DNA from: Flaveria trinervia | Lineage: Eukaryota; Streptophyta; Magnoliopsida; Asterales; Asteraceae | Direction of reading: 5' to 3' | DNA length: 64,000 nucleotides | Assembly (NCBI GenBank): GCA_025506515.1 | Contig: CM046452.1 | Location: 104,680,051 to 104,744,050, forward strand | Part shown: one piece after another, positions 48,869 through 60,992 of the stretch | How the letters are laid out: every line of letters begins with the position of its first letter | Position numbering within the stretch: position 1 is the stretch's first letter | Notes under the pieces: generated by a model | Seen by the model: only the letters and a program-made list of their open reading frames with translations | The model's database searches: none | What the model was told of the DNA's origin: nothing | Position numbers and translations under genes: made by a program

Positions 48869-50345
48869 AGGGTTTCAAGATCCATGGGTTTGATTGAAGT
48901 GTTTGTTATGTATGTAAAAACTAGTTTGGAGTGATGATGGTATTAATGGTCATCCCTAATTGTATACAAGTATGCTAATTTTATGATTATTGTGTAATTA
49001 TTGCATGATCAAAAAAAGGTTTCTTTGAATTGTGATTCTTATGATGTGTTTGGGGTCACATTTGAGTCATTTTGCTGATAGAAGTGAAGCTAACAAACCT
49101 AGTTACTTTGGTTAAGCAACATTAAAAAAAAGAAAAAGATGACATTCAAGTGTGGTACACCATATTGATGTGTTCGTTTAGGACAAGAGAGTGGGGTTGC
49201 GTATTATCTATAACTCTCAAAAGGTGAAAGGATGGCTGATGCAACGTTCTATCTATACGAGTTTACGACAACCGACGAAAAAGGGTGTGTATACATCCAA
49301 TCTAGTGATCCTTTTTAGAGGGTGTCTTCTTACCTCTTAAAATGAATGAAAAGTCTTATCATATTCCTGTTACAATGTTCATGATTTAAAAACACTACCA
49401 TGTATTGATATCCTTTTTCACTACATAGGGGTTATGTTCACCTAGCCTTTGTAAGTGTTTTGTAGACGCGTCTTCAGATAGACTAGAGATGGTGGGGACT
49501 TGTGACCAGATGTTATATTTAAATTGTACATTGTCGTCATAATTACAACATTTCAATCCAATACTAATGTATTAGTGTGTTCATGGGTCAGTGGATCGAC
49601 CAATTTGGACAACATCAGTGCAAAAACCAAATGAGGTAAAAGACAAGGACAAAAGACTAGACCCATTTTGTGTGTTTCTGGTTGGTCATGGTTTGGTTCA
49701 CGTTTTCTTGAGCCGACACAAAAATTCTTACTCTTACGTACGGTGATTATAGGTCAAGGAAGACCTCTAGTTAAGGGAAAAACTAGGAACATATTGATTT
49801 TGTGTGTTTCAGGTTCGTCTTTGTCGATTAATCGTTTTTCTAGTGCCCATTAGATGTTCACTCAAATATATATTCTAAAGTTTTATATCATATATTTGCC
49901 CTTCAAAAAAAATTAATTTATATTTTATAAAACCAATATTTTCTATAAGGATTCAGTGAGTTAAAAAGAGGACCATTTTTGGCGAATATTATTGGCACTA
50001 TAAAAGTTAAAACCCCGTTAACCATCCGGCCGAGTCATTTATTATCAACCGTAAAAAGCAGGAAAAAAAATACAACCGTTAATGCACAAGTTACAAGCCA
50101 AAAATCGTCAGGGTCCGTCCCCTTCACTCTTCGATCCGAAGACAATCATACTCGAAATTTGGTATCTCTTTGTTCAATTATTCATTTGTTTTCTCCGTAC
50201 AGAAGAAAAATAATTCGTGTGTTCAAAGTCTGCTGTTGATACTCTGATCTATACGTCTGTCTGCAGGTTGTTTGATCATCTTCTAGTGATATAATTGACT
50301 TTTGTCTTCTGGTGCGAAACCCTAATTCATCCGTAAAAGGACGAC
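48869..50345. other. Intergenic region and MRS2 promoter/5' UTR
   Basis: The first part is the DnaJ 3' UTR; the last about 200 bases should be the MRS2 promoter and 5' leader. No other gene is supported. GCCCTTC-A8 at about 49896-49912 resembles a SINE 3' end, without a body. Confidence 0.4.
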
Positions 50346-52860
50346 ATGAGGTAATTGACTCAATTTTCTATTAAATTCTGATAGTTGATTCGATTGTTTA
50401 ATAGGTTTTTCTTATTAGTTATTAGTCGTCCATAGTTACGTTCTTAATTCGAGTTTGCTTTCATAGACTATGATAAGTGGATGATTGAATCTGTTCTCGT
50501 ACTTTTGTCACGAATTGATTAGTTGTTCAATCAATTTGATTGAAACTGGATATAAATGTTGAAGTTTAGGAAGTATTTGTTTGTTCTTACCGTAAATCTT
50601 TCTGTTGTTAGACAGTTCTAATGGAGACCTAAAAGAGCGACTTCTGCCAAAACCAGCGTCAGCAGTGAACCTTGGGGATACATCTTACAGACCATTTGGA
50701 TCTTCTCGGAAGCCTTTTCAAGGCGTTGATGTGTCGGGCCTGAAGAAACGTGGCCAAGGTCTTCGATCATGGATCCGTGTTGATGCTTCAACCGGTGATT
50801 CACAAATTATCGAGGTTGATAAGTTCACTGTGATGAGACGTTGTGATCTTCCTGCTCGTGATCTTCGTTTACTTGATCCGTTGTTCGTTTATCCCTCAAC
50901 GATTCTGGGCAGAGAGAAGGCTATAGTTGTAAACTTGGAGCAGATTCGTTGCATTATAACGGCTGATGAAGTCTTGCTTTTGAATTCTCTTGATAGTTAT
51001 GTATTGCAGTATGTTGTGGAACTGCAACGGAGATTGAAAGCTGAAGGGGCAGGTGATGTTTGGCAGGCGGAAAGTAGGGATTTTGGAGATGTATCTAGGA
51101 GCACGTCGTCTGAATATCTGCCTTTCGAGTTTAAGGCTCTAGAAATTGCTCTTGAAGCTGCTTGTACATTTTTAGATGCACAGGTTTGATCTCATATTAA
51201 ATTTTGTTGTTAATTGTATATAGTATTGGTAGTAATCTTCTAATATGTTCATCAGGCAGCAGAATTAGAAATTGAAGCCTATCCATTGCTAGATGAACTT
51301 ACATCGACAATTAGTACTTTGAACTTGGAACGTGTTCGTAGACTGAAAAGCAGACTTGTTGGATTGACTCGCAGGGTCCAAAAGGTACTTTAGTCTTTTG
51401 GTTCTCATTCACTTTGGACCTTTGACTTCTAATCCATCATTACTATGACGATAACATTCTTACAGGTACGAGATGAAATTGAGCAGCTTATGGATGATGA
51501 TGGAGATATGGCTGAAATGTACCTAACGGAGAAGAAAATGAGGATGGATTCTTTGTCCTACGGTGGAGATCAATCTGTGATGGGATACAGGTCAATGGAT
51601 GGTCCACAAACAGTTTCAGCTCCCGTATCTCCAGTTTCTTCACCTCCAGATCATCGAAAGCTTGAAAAATCTATTAGCTTTGCTAGGAGTAGGCATGATA
51701 GTATGAGGAGTTCAGAAAGTAGCAAGCATAATATTGAGGAGATGGAGATGCTTTTGGAAGCTTATTTTGTTGTAATTGACAGCACTCTTAATAAGTTGAC
51801 CTCGGTATTAAATTATATATCACCCCAAAAACTATAATTTTTTTCTGGTTTCTCTGTATCACTCATTGTTGATCTTTGTTCTGTCATACACAGCTGAAGG
51901 AATATATTGATGACACAGAAGACTTCATTAACATTCAACTGGTATGTGTCCCTTCTTAAGGTTGCAATCACTTTTCTGTCCATCTTATTGTATGTAAGTA
52001 TTACGTTGAATATGATTACAGAAAAAATATATAGTTACAACTATAAGCTAGTATTTTTAATTGTGAGTCTTTAGGAGTTTGTATTATGTGTGCATTGAAA
52101 AATACACATTTGGCTACTTTCAATCATTTGAATCACTTCCTTTTTAGCGAACTTCGTTTTATCATTTAAATTTACTCCTCTGACCTTTAGAAATTGAGTT
52201 AAAAATAGTCACTGATGTGTAAGGGAAAGATGACACCAAGTTTAAGACATTTTTAATATGGGGAATGAAAGATTACACGTGATAAGATGGGTGGGTCAGA
52301 TGGGCTGGGTAATGGGTGAATATGATATTTGACTAAATGGCTTATCTTTTAGTAGAGGAGGAGCCTAACCACTTGGGTTTTAATTTTGTCGCTTACACTT
52401 TTTGTCCATGTCAAAAGTAGACTTTGATGACTTTCAACATGTTTGTCTTGTTCCCCTTTTACTTGTTTTTAACACAATCGACCGGTTTGATATGAAAGAA
52501 TACCTAAATGGCTCGTTAATAAGTAAATAGAGGAAGTTAAACATAATGAAATAACTGTAATTAATCTTTTATTTAATATGATAAAATAAACATAACCAAT
52601 GTTTTGATGTTATGTGTATGACCTTGCAGGACAATGTGAGGAACCAGCTTATACAGTTTGAGTTGTTATTGACAACTGCTACGTTCGTGGTTGCCATCTG
52701 CGGTGTAGTAGCAGGGGTATTTGGCATGAATTTCCCAATAACATTGTTTAATAGCCGCACAGCTTTTGATTGGGTATTGTTCATTACAGGAGTAACCGCA
52801 CTCGTTATATTCTTTTCATTTTTGTGGTTTTACAAGTCTAGAAGAGTGATGCCTTTCTAG
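50346..52860 (+). CDS. MRS2-1: Magnesium transporter MRS2-1-like (CorA/MRS2/MGT family), 439 aa, six coding exons
   Basis: Mg2+ channel of the CorA superfamily; plant MRS2-1-type members act at the vacuolar or other internal membranes. Coding exons: 50346-50350 (only ATGAG), 50616-51183, 51256-51384, 51466-51804, 51894-51941 and 52630-52860, with GT-AG borders and correct phases. The start is the ATG at 50346, which joins to T-TCT-AAT to give MSSNGDLKERLLPKP, the usual start of this group; no in-frame ATG exists earlier in exon 2. Hallmarks are GLKKRGQGLRSWIRVD, LRLLDPLFVYPSTILGREKA, LEIALEAACTFLD, RVRDEIEQLMDDDGDMAEMY and the pore motif GMN (about 395-397) after the first C-terminal membrane helix, with a second helix near the end. 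Intact. Intron 5 (51942-52629) is the longest. Confidence 0.93.
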
Positions 52861-53042
52861 TTTTTAGAGTTTTTGGAACTATATGAGGTTGAATATCAAG
52901 TTTCATCTCATTCTGCACATTTTACAATAAAAACGATCAACATGTATTTACCATTACCAGCTTGTGGTTTGTCTAGTTTGACACAGCTAAATGATTTCAC
53001 CTGAAATGTACAATTTTTCAGAAAAGTCAATGTTATTGGAAG

Positions 53043-55101
53043 TCAAAAGTCACGAGGGTCAACGAAGATTACAGAAGAAGACGACGTAGATTTAATCCAA
53101 TCATGTGTTACAGAATTATTGTCGATGTCCTGCTTCGCGGTTCCAAGCTTCTTGATGCACCAGATATCTTCTGCCCAAGAAAATCTCCTCCAATGTGGCA
53201 TCACCTCTCTCACTGGATCCCTCTGGCCTACTTCCGCCACCACTGCCCTACACAACACGTCGTTCCTAGCCATATTATGTGCATGTGCGCACAATGACTT
53301 CATGAGCCGCGGACCACCGTAGCCTCTCATGTGAAGTCCATACAAAAAGTAAACCCCAAACTGCTTAAAGAAGTTAGGCACAGAAGCAATCTTAAACAAG
53401 GCATCAAAGTGTCCAACACCCTACTTCCTGCACACTCTGCGTACGTTAGCGGTGACACCCCCTTCACTTGAAACCGAAACACCTCTTTCGTGTTCCATAT
53501 GCTCAAGATAGCAAAACTAGGTGGCAATATGGTCATTTTAGGATCCCACTGGTCAAGATAACTCTTAGGTATGGCCATAAAAGTTCCTAAGTTAAGCTTG
53601 CTATGCAAAATCACATCTATATCCTCTGGGAAAAACTCTGAATCCCCCAAGGTATTGCGATAGACCGAGCCCGCAAGCTGTGGGTCGAGCCACTTGATCA
53701 CAACACCCGATAACAACGGCTTGTTGTGGGCGTGAACCGGTTGGACCAAAATCGCAAGGCTACGGAACTTGGTATAATCACATTTTTGTGTAAACAGGTT
53801 TAGTGAAGCTTTGTTGTAGAAATCAGTCGCCATGTAAGCATAATCCGCACCATTATACTTGCACCATTCTTCTAAACATTGGATTAGCTTTGTACCGATG
53901 CCAAGTCGTCTGTATCAAATGCAAATTCAAATATGTTAACTCGCAAAGTGACTTAAATACAAATAAAGACAAACAATAATAAGATCGATCATTGGTGTCC
54001 GAATCTATCAAATCTTCCCTCTTGCAAGTAAAAACTTTTGACATTCTATTAAGAATATATAATGCATTAAAAGCACTTCCAATTGATGCTTAAATTCAAA
54101 TCATTTGTATATGTACATAAAAACAAACGAGTATGAATAGTTAAGTTTCAGCTACACCTAATCGAGTATTGTTTAACAAATAAACTAATTAGATTCTAAA
54201 ACCCTTTCATCTTTAATAAACTAAATAAGCTTTGCATTTTGATAATTCTTTTTTTTTTTCATATTGTTATATAGTTAAAAGTTAAAAAGTTAATGTTTTG
54301 TTCGTGATTTTGGATAAATAAACCAAGTTCAAAAAGACACCACTAATCAGATCGAAAAGAAGAATAACACAAAAAAGATCCATCCTCCACCAACGAATAA
54401 TGACGAAGATGTTTCACCATCACTACTAAAACTATACAAATGTCAAAAGAATCTATCCAACAATCCCTCTCCACAAATTAATCATACTCCATAACGTTAA
54501 TTGGATGTCACGATTTCAAATTAAAAAAAAAGACTCAAATAATCACACCAATAATTACTTCCACGAACCACGCTAATTATACTCATTCACAATTTCCACA
54601 GTTCTAACATATTATTAGTTCTGAAAAGACTGTTAAGCATACACACCTGTGGGGTGGCGAAACCCTGAGTCCAAGAACATAAGCTAACTTTATGCAAACG
54701 TGACGATCATACTCCCCTTTGCTTACTGTCTTGATGCAACCCCTTATAACTCCCACTATTTCCCCCTTCTCCACATGCTCAGCAACCTGCATGGTGATTG
54801 TTAAAAACCACCGTGAATCCGTAGTCGGATTACTTCAGCCACAAGCAACTTCAAAACAAAAACAAACGTGCAACCTAAGGTTTATGAGTGTGTGTACCAG
54901 CATGACATGAAGGGGGAAATGTCGGACGCGACAAAGAGGGTCACCCAACAGATTGGTGACTAATGAAGGCTTTCCCGCCTGGCGGAGATCACAGCGGCTC
55001 TCAAACGCCTCCACCGCCGCCTTGTCTTTCTCTTCTTCGTACTCTCTAACCACCACCACGTCCTCTGGCCGTGGTGGGGTTCGAGCAATTTTGATGGACA
55101 T
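53043..55101 (-). CDS. HLS1: HOOKLESS1-like GNAT N-acetyltransferase, three exons, frameshifted as given
   Basis: HLS1 is a nuclear GNAT-type acetyltransferase needed for apical-hook formation, linking ethylene, auxin and light signals. Minus-strand exons are 55101-54898, 54786-54647 and 53909-53043, with GT-AG borders. Exon 1 starts MSIKIARTPPRPEDVVVVRE. The acetyl-CoA loop RRLGIGTKLI spans the exon 2/3 junction, and MATDFYNKASLNLFTQKCDY follows. With one base added the protein would be 403 aa, the usual HLS1 length, ending VIFVDPRDF. The break is near 53392-53396: after LDTLMPCL the frame turns into RLLLC, while KIASVPNFFKQFG continues one base out of phase. Both sides of the break are well conserved, so it is a recent mutation or an assembly error. 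The 3' end lies only 182 bp from MRS2 (convergent). Confidence 0.85.
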
Positions 55102-57330
55102 TGTATATATATGAGTGATTAGGGATTGAAGGAATATGTGTGATGGATATATATGGTACGAATTGTTTCTATATTTGAAAGATTGGTTACGTACCCTGTG
55201 ACCTACAACCTCCTTCAATGTATATATGCAAGTACAGTACATTTATTAGTAGGGATATGATGCCAACTTGGCAGGATATGAATATTTGTTTTTCGTGGTG
55301 ATTTAAAATACTTTATTAATATTTTGCCACTTGGGCTGAAAGTTAGTACCCTAAGGATAAAGAGGCAAAAAAATTTGTCACTGTAAACTGTTTTGTTTTT
55401 TCTCGTGTGACACGTAAACGTTACATCAGTTTTTTTTTTAAATTTTTCATAGTTTTTTTTTGTTTTACATGATGCCGTTTCAATTTTTTCTTAATTTCTT
55501 AAAAAATGTTCAAAACTGGATGGTGGTAGGCCGGTGGACCCCGATGAAAATTCACTGGATTGTAACATGGATCTTGGAACTAGGGGCGTGGTATTCACAG
55601 TCGACCCCGTTTTCCCGGATTACCCCGGCTTCTCCTTATGTCCACTGCGTACGTACACTCATAAGAGTACTAAACTCTTGTTCGAAGTTATAGGGAGTAT
55701 TTACTAGAGGTGTAGTTTAGGAGTAGCGTTAGTTTGTCATTCAAAAATATTAAAATATTTTGACTATTTTCTCGATAATGTACTAGGCATTTAAAAGATG
55801 AAATTGTAAATGAACTATTAGGGGGTATTTAGAAATTGGATGTTTATTTAATTTGTATTTAAATGTTGTATCCTTTAATGTTTAAATAACCTCATCACCA
55901 AGATAGGGTGGAGGAGGTTGGATCTAGTGATAAAATTATTTGACTCAACGTTTGTTTGAGGAGTACACCATCTTAATGTCAGAAAATCCACTTGACGACT
56001 AACTATAAATATCATTAATATTGACATAAGATCAACAGTCTATCAAAGAACAAACAACAAATCATAAAACAAAAATATAAAATCTCCATCAAAATAAATC
56101 TTTTACATCAAAATAAAAAAAGAAAATAAAAGTAATAACAAAAAATAGACCTATAAAGATGTATCCTGTTGGTACAATGGATGTGGAGTATGGAGATAAG
56201 CAGCCCTAGCCTGCTTTGTCCGTACAAGACACGAACACTATCTATATCATGTTCTTAAACCGCTATAAAGATGGATACTATATTATAACACATTCGTTGT
56301 GTGTGGAAGGAGCCTTAGATTTCTTGGAAACAAACATTAATGCTTTGGATGTTGTGGTGATCTAAATGTTTATGTTGTTGGAACGATCTAAAAAGCTAAC
56401 TAGTGATGTGACGTAAGATTCACAAGTGATCGTACCCGTAACGTTCTATAACATGGATAAATGTATAACCGACCAATTTTTTTTTTCATTCACGAATAAC
56501 AAAATAAATTATCTTATAAACAATTTATTCTCGTATTAAAGAAAATTATCAAGCAACATTTTTCAAAATAATCCTAGAACACTTGGCTCTCTATTCTTCA
56601 AAGAAATTAATGTATATTTATGTTATCATGGAGAATATAAAAATTCATTCTTTGTCATAAATACAAAAGTTAAAATAATATATATTATCTAAATTTGTCC
56701 ATTTACAATCACTTTGATATTTTAACCAATAAGATGGCACAAAAAGTTATATTAAGTACAAAATGACCAAAATAGTTATCTTAGTGATGTATAGACAAAA
56801 AAATTGATTTAAAATCCTCTTCCTTTTTTAATACTTAAGATGGAGATTTAAATTTCAGTAAAGCCTATTACCAAAAGATTATGCCAAATGATGTTCACAT
56901 ACAGTACCATTAAAGTACTTGTTTATGACTTTGTTCATGAGAACAATGCTAGTGATGATTATGAAAGAGAGATCCATTTCTATCAACTTTGTGAATTAAT
57001 AAATGAATAAGTATATAATGATGATTAATGGACAAATATATAAAAATAACTTAAATTTTTTAATGTGTCTTTTAAAAACCCTACTTTGACGGGAGGAATA
57101 AAGGGGAAATGAGTCTCCACATGTTTAGCGGTCACTAATGGATAGTGATGAGGGCCAGGAACACACGAATCACGGTGGCTACGCAAAGTAGGAATCTTTA
57201 TAAAGATTAAAGGATAAATACTAATTAACTTTTTAAGTAATATTTTTTTAATAACATTTCATTTATTGTACTTTTTGATGCAGTTGGCACGCATAAGAAA
57301 TCACTAAATTGTATTAGGTCTTAAAATTAT
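55102..57330. other. HLS1 promoter and gene-free DNA
   Basis: The first few hundred bases are HLS1 5' flank. A G/C-richer island at 55520-55707 carries an open frame with no recognised family (see findings). Otherwise nothing is supported. Confidence 0.4.
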
Positions 57331-57496
57331 GTTTTATTGCGAGTAAACTTTCGAAAACAGGTCTAAAATATATATCAAGTTGCATTTATTTATTAACATG
57401 TAAGAAGACCAAGCCGAGCCAATACGCCTTGAGGTTTTTTTATTATTTACAGATTTATAACTTTTCACACATTGATGTGAATGTATAAATACAAAT

Positions 57497-57497
<1 letters not shown>

Positions 57498-57554
<57 letters not shown>
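57498..57554. repeat. TA microsatellite
   Basis: Nearly pure TA dinucleotides with two AATAT interruptions; self-complementary and likely polymorphic. Confidence 0.85.
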
Positions 57555-57603
57555 TTATTAATTTGTTTTTCTTTTCTATTGAAATAATTATATACACATA
57601 TGA

Positions 57604-59649
57604 CTATGGTCTATTTCAGATTATCTTGTCCTATGTTTTATTTGAATATTTGACAGATATTGTAAGTTAAGCATATATTATATATAATATGTTATATTTT
57701 GAGTTAGAATTTATATAAATTACTATTTATGCTTTAAATTAAACGAGTCAAACGAGTTGAGTCAATGAGCCAAGTACTAACAAGCGAGCCATGAGCCATG
57801 GCTGTGCGTCAATCCAAAAACCTAATTAATCAAATCAAATTAGGAGGGTCATCTTATTCACCTGAATTTTTGTTTCACGTCATGTCTAATTTATGTTTGA
57901 ATTAATGGTTCAAATTTTAAGATATAACATTTATTCTAGCCTCAACCGAAACCTATATTAAACCATTAATAAAAATGATAAAATAAAAGTTTATATAATG
58001 TCCCAACTTTAAAATAACAATACAAACACATTCAGTAACATGATTTACGTTTTTGTGTTTTTCAAGTAACTTTAACATGCGGATCAAAACCTCGTTTTAA
58101 TTTTTAAAGTATGGCTATATAATTGAAGTGCTGCCGTTCTAAAAAAGTTATTGACGTACTACATAATGATAATTAAATATTAAGAGCAACAATCCTAATA
58201 ATATTGGTAACTTGTATAACTATTATTTTATAAAAAGACAAAACAATGTGAATTATATAATTCTAAAGTTTAAGAATTATGTTCTCGAAACCTTAAGAAA
58301 AAGAGCATGCAAAAAAGAAAGGAATGGGGAGCCACATTAAGCCTTAATTAACCAGTACAATTCTTTTGTAACTTATTAGTGCAATCATGACACATATTTA
58401 AGTACACTTGATTAAGATGGTAATAAAAAATACAAACATAGGTATAATTAATTAACTAGTAACTAATAGTTTAACTCGTGTGATTTTGTGAGTCAGATAA
58501 TTTTATAGGTAGTTGCAACGTTGGCACTAACTTGGCTAAACACGTTTTTATTTATTAAACGAGATTATTTTGCTCCTCTTAATTAACCTTCTTTTTTGTG
58601 TTCTTATAAAGTTTACCTATATACAGTATTAATGTATTGATTATTTGATTATATTGATAACATGGTTAGATATGTCTTTATATATAGAATTATATATTAC
58701 ACAAAGATATCTCAAATGTTTACACAGATTCTAGACTATGATAAAAACATAACTAGTCTAATATTTCAACGCAAACAAGACTGTGATAAGAACATAACTA
58801 GTCTAATATTTCAACGCAAACAGGTTAGATAATGAATTATAGCTTCAATTGTAAATAAACAATCTTTAAGCTAGCAACAACTTGTAAATATATCATCAAT
58901 TAAATCATTTGTCAAGATAAAACACACATGAAGGCTTCTTTGAGTCACCTTTTTTCTAATAAGAATATAAGATGAACACATATTTCATATGTTTTATTTG
59001 GATATCGAAGATATGGTTAGTGGAGAGATAGGCTGCATCAAGATTATCACAATATAGGGTTGGAGCTAAAGTTCTACTAAAGTCAAGTTCTAGAAAATGC
59101 TTCTATTTATATAATACTAAAGATACAAAATTATATTATATTATCGTACACTATGCTTTTTAAAATTCATTATTTTAGAAAAACATAAAAATATTAAAAA
59201 ATACACAATAACAAATAAAGTGACACAAAGAATTTCTATAAAGACACAATGACTAACAAAACTAATATGAGATGAAAATTTTAATTTTTCAACACAACAA
59301 TACTATACTAGTGTTAACTTTACAAAAATGTTATAACAATAAAAAAACACTCATTTTAGTGATAAATAATGTAATTACACCTCTAACAAACTTCTTCCCT
59401 ATACTTTGATTTCACTCATTAATTTAATAAAAATCATAATTGAGATTCATTCTTACACATTTTAGATTTATAATTATTTTTATTTAAAATCTTAACGAAA
59501 TAAAAAGATCAATATTTCATATATATATGTTTACATGTATGACTTAATTTGGGTATTTATTATTAGTACAATGATAAATCAATCCTTGTTTTGTTTTCAA
59601 CTCCTCTTGATTATTCTCCAAAAGGAAATATACAATTATATTAAATGGC
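57604..59649. other. Gene-free AT-rich region
   Basis: No gene is supported. It contains the 45 bp tandem duplication at 58734-58823. Confidence 0.4.
58734..58823. repeat. 45 bp tandem duplication
   Basis: A unit beginning GACTATGATAAAAACATAAC (58734-58778) is repeated directly at 58779-58823 with only three or four changes, indicating a recent local duplication. Confidence 0.9.
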
Positions 59650-59657
59650 GTCATGGC

Positions 59658-60098
59658 TAGGCATGCACAAATCGGGTTTAGGCCGGACCCGGAATCGGGT
59701 TCGGACCAGTCGGGTTTTTTGTACCCGGGTATTGGTGAACCCGGGTACGGATCCGGGTCAGGTTCACTTGCGGGAAAACCCTACCCGCCATACCCTGGTA
59801 GGGTCGGGTCCGGGTCGGGTCCGGAACCGGGTCCAATACCGGGTTTGGTTTATTTTTTCTAATTTTTTTCTTTTTTTTTATGTCCAATACCGGGTTCAAT
59901 ATTGGGTCCAATACTGGGTTCACTTCGGGTTTAGACCGGGTCGGGTCCGGTAGGGTCGGGTTTTAGAAATTCAGAAAAATGCCAAACCGGGTTGAAACCG
60001 CCGGTTTATTCCCGGTACGAACCGGGTACACCCGTACCGGGTTGTACCCGGACCCGGGTCCGGGTCGGGTCCGTACCCGGTTTTTTTGTGCAAGTCTA
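59658..60098. mobile_element. hAT MITE with ACCCGGGT-rich ends and perfect target duplication
   Basis: 441 bp between perfect 8 bp repeats GTCATGGC (59650-59657 and 60099-60106). The termini are TAGGCATGCACAAA and, on the opposite strand, TAGACTTGCACAAA. The subterminal regions are saturated with ACCCGGGT/GGGTCGGGT motifs; the core is T-rich. The reading frames across it are by-products of the repeats. Confidence 0.9.
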
Positions 60099-60106
60099 GT
60101 CATGGC

Positions 60107-60830
60107 GACTGGCGAGCTTGTTATGAAAGTTAATGAGTTTGGTCCTTTTGGACATGGGCCTTTGTTAGCCACGAGCCCATAGGCAACCAATTTCGTTAGC
60201 CCATAGTTAACCATGACATGACACCAAGTCCCAAACCCAAAGACCTGGTCAACCAAGTCCCAAACCCAAAGCCCCTTTTTGAAGACGATGAGGTTGTTTT
60301 GACATTTGACTTCTTGAAGAATGACCAGAATTAAATAATAAATATAAAATAAATGTCAAAAGTTCAAGATGCTCAAATAAACACATCTACACATTGTATG
60401 TTCATTATTCTACGACGGTAGTGGCGGTCATTTCCCTCGTTTGTCAGCTCCTCAAAGTCTTCATTCATATATAGAAAAAAAACAATTTTTATTTCGCATT
60501 TGTGATCATTAAAAATCATAATAAAAATATATTCCACCACTTTGTGTTATTTTCTTCCAATTAATTAAGGTCATTTCTCAAACGAACCAACTTCTTGTAA
60601 ATGAGTGGTGTCTTTATTAAGGTGTTTACGTCTTGAAAATCAATTTCTTTAATTAGTAGATATTTAGTTTTTGTTTGTAATTAAGCTGCTTAGTTTACCA
60701 ACATGTTTTCCTAGTTCAAGATGTGGATGAACATTTATACCAGTATCTTACCAAATCGTTGATGACCGAACATTGTTGCTAGCGGTATACGTTTTTCATG
60801 GTTTTGATTAAAAAATTTTAGTGATCTATC
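60107..60830. other. Intergenic region
   Basis: It holds a short direct repeat (CCAAGTCCCAAACCCAAAG at about 60223 and 60254). No gene is seen. Confidence 0.4.
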
Positions 60831-60992
60831 CAGGAGCGGACCTAGGTTAAGGGTTGGAGTGGGAACCTCCCCCTACAAAACATAAAATATATGTCAGTGT
60901 TATATGTATGTGAAATTATGATCAGCGTCACCTTAAAATTGTGTAATCGCTCAACTTTTTCCACATAAAAAAACTCACTGGGTTCGCCACTG
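60831..60992. mobile_element. 162 bp hAT-type MITE (GTGGCGGA family)
   Basis: The ends are CAGGAGCGGACCTAG and, on the other strand, CAGTGGCGAACCCAG, similar to the 44351-44524 termini. The flanking 8-mers GATCTATC and AATCTATT match at 6 of 8. Non-coding. Confidence 0.6.

Noticed and set aside
49979..50239. Plus-strand 86-codon open frame before MRS2
   Set aside because: Starts at TTG, has no recognisable motif, and overlaps the likely MRS2 promoter and leader.
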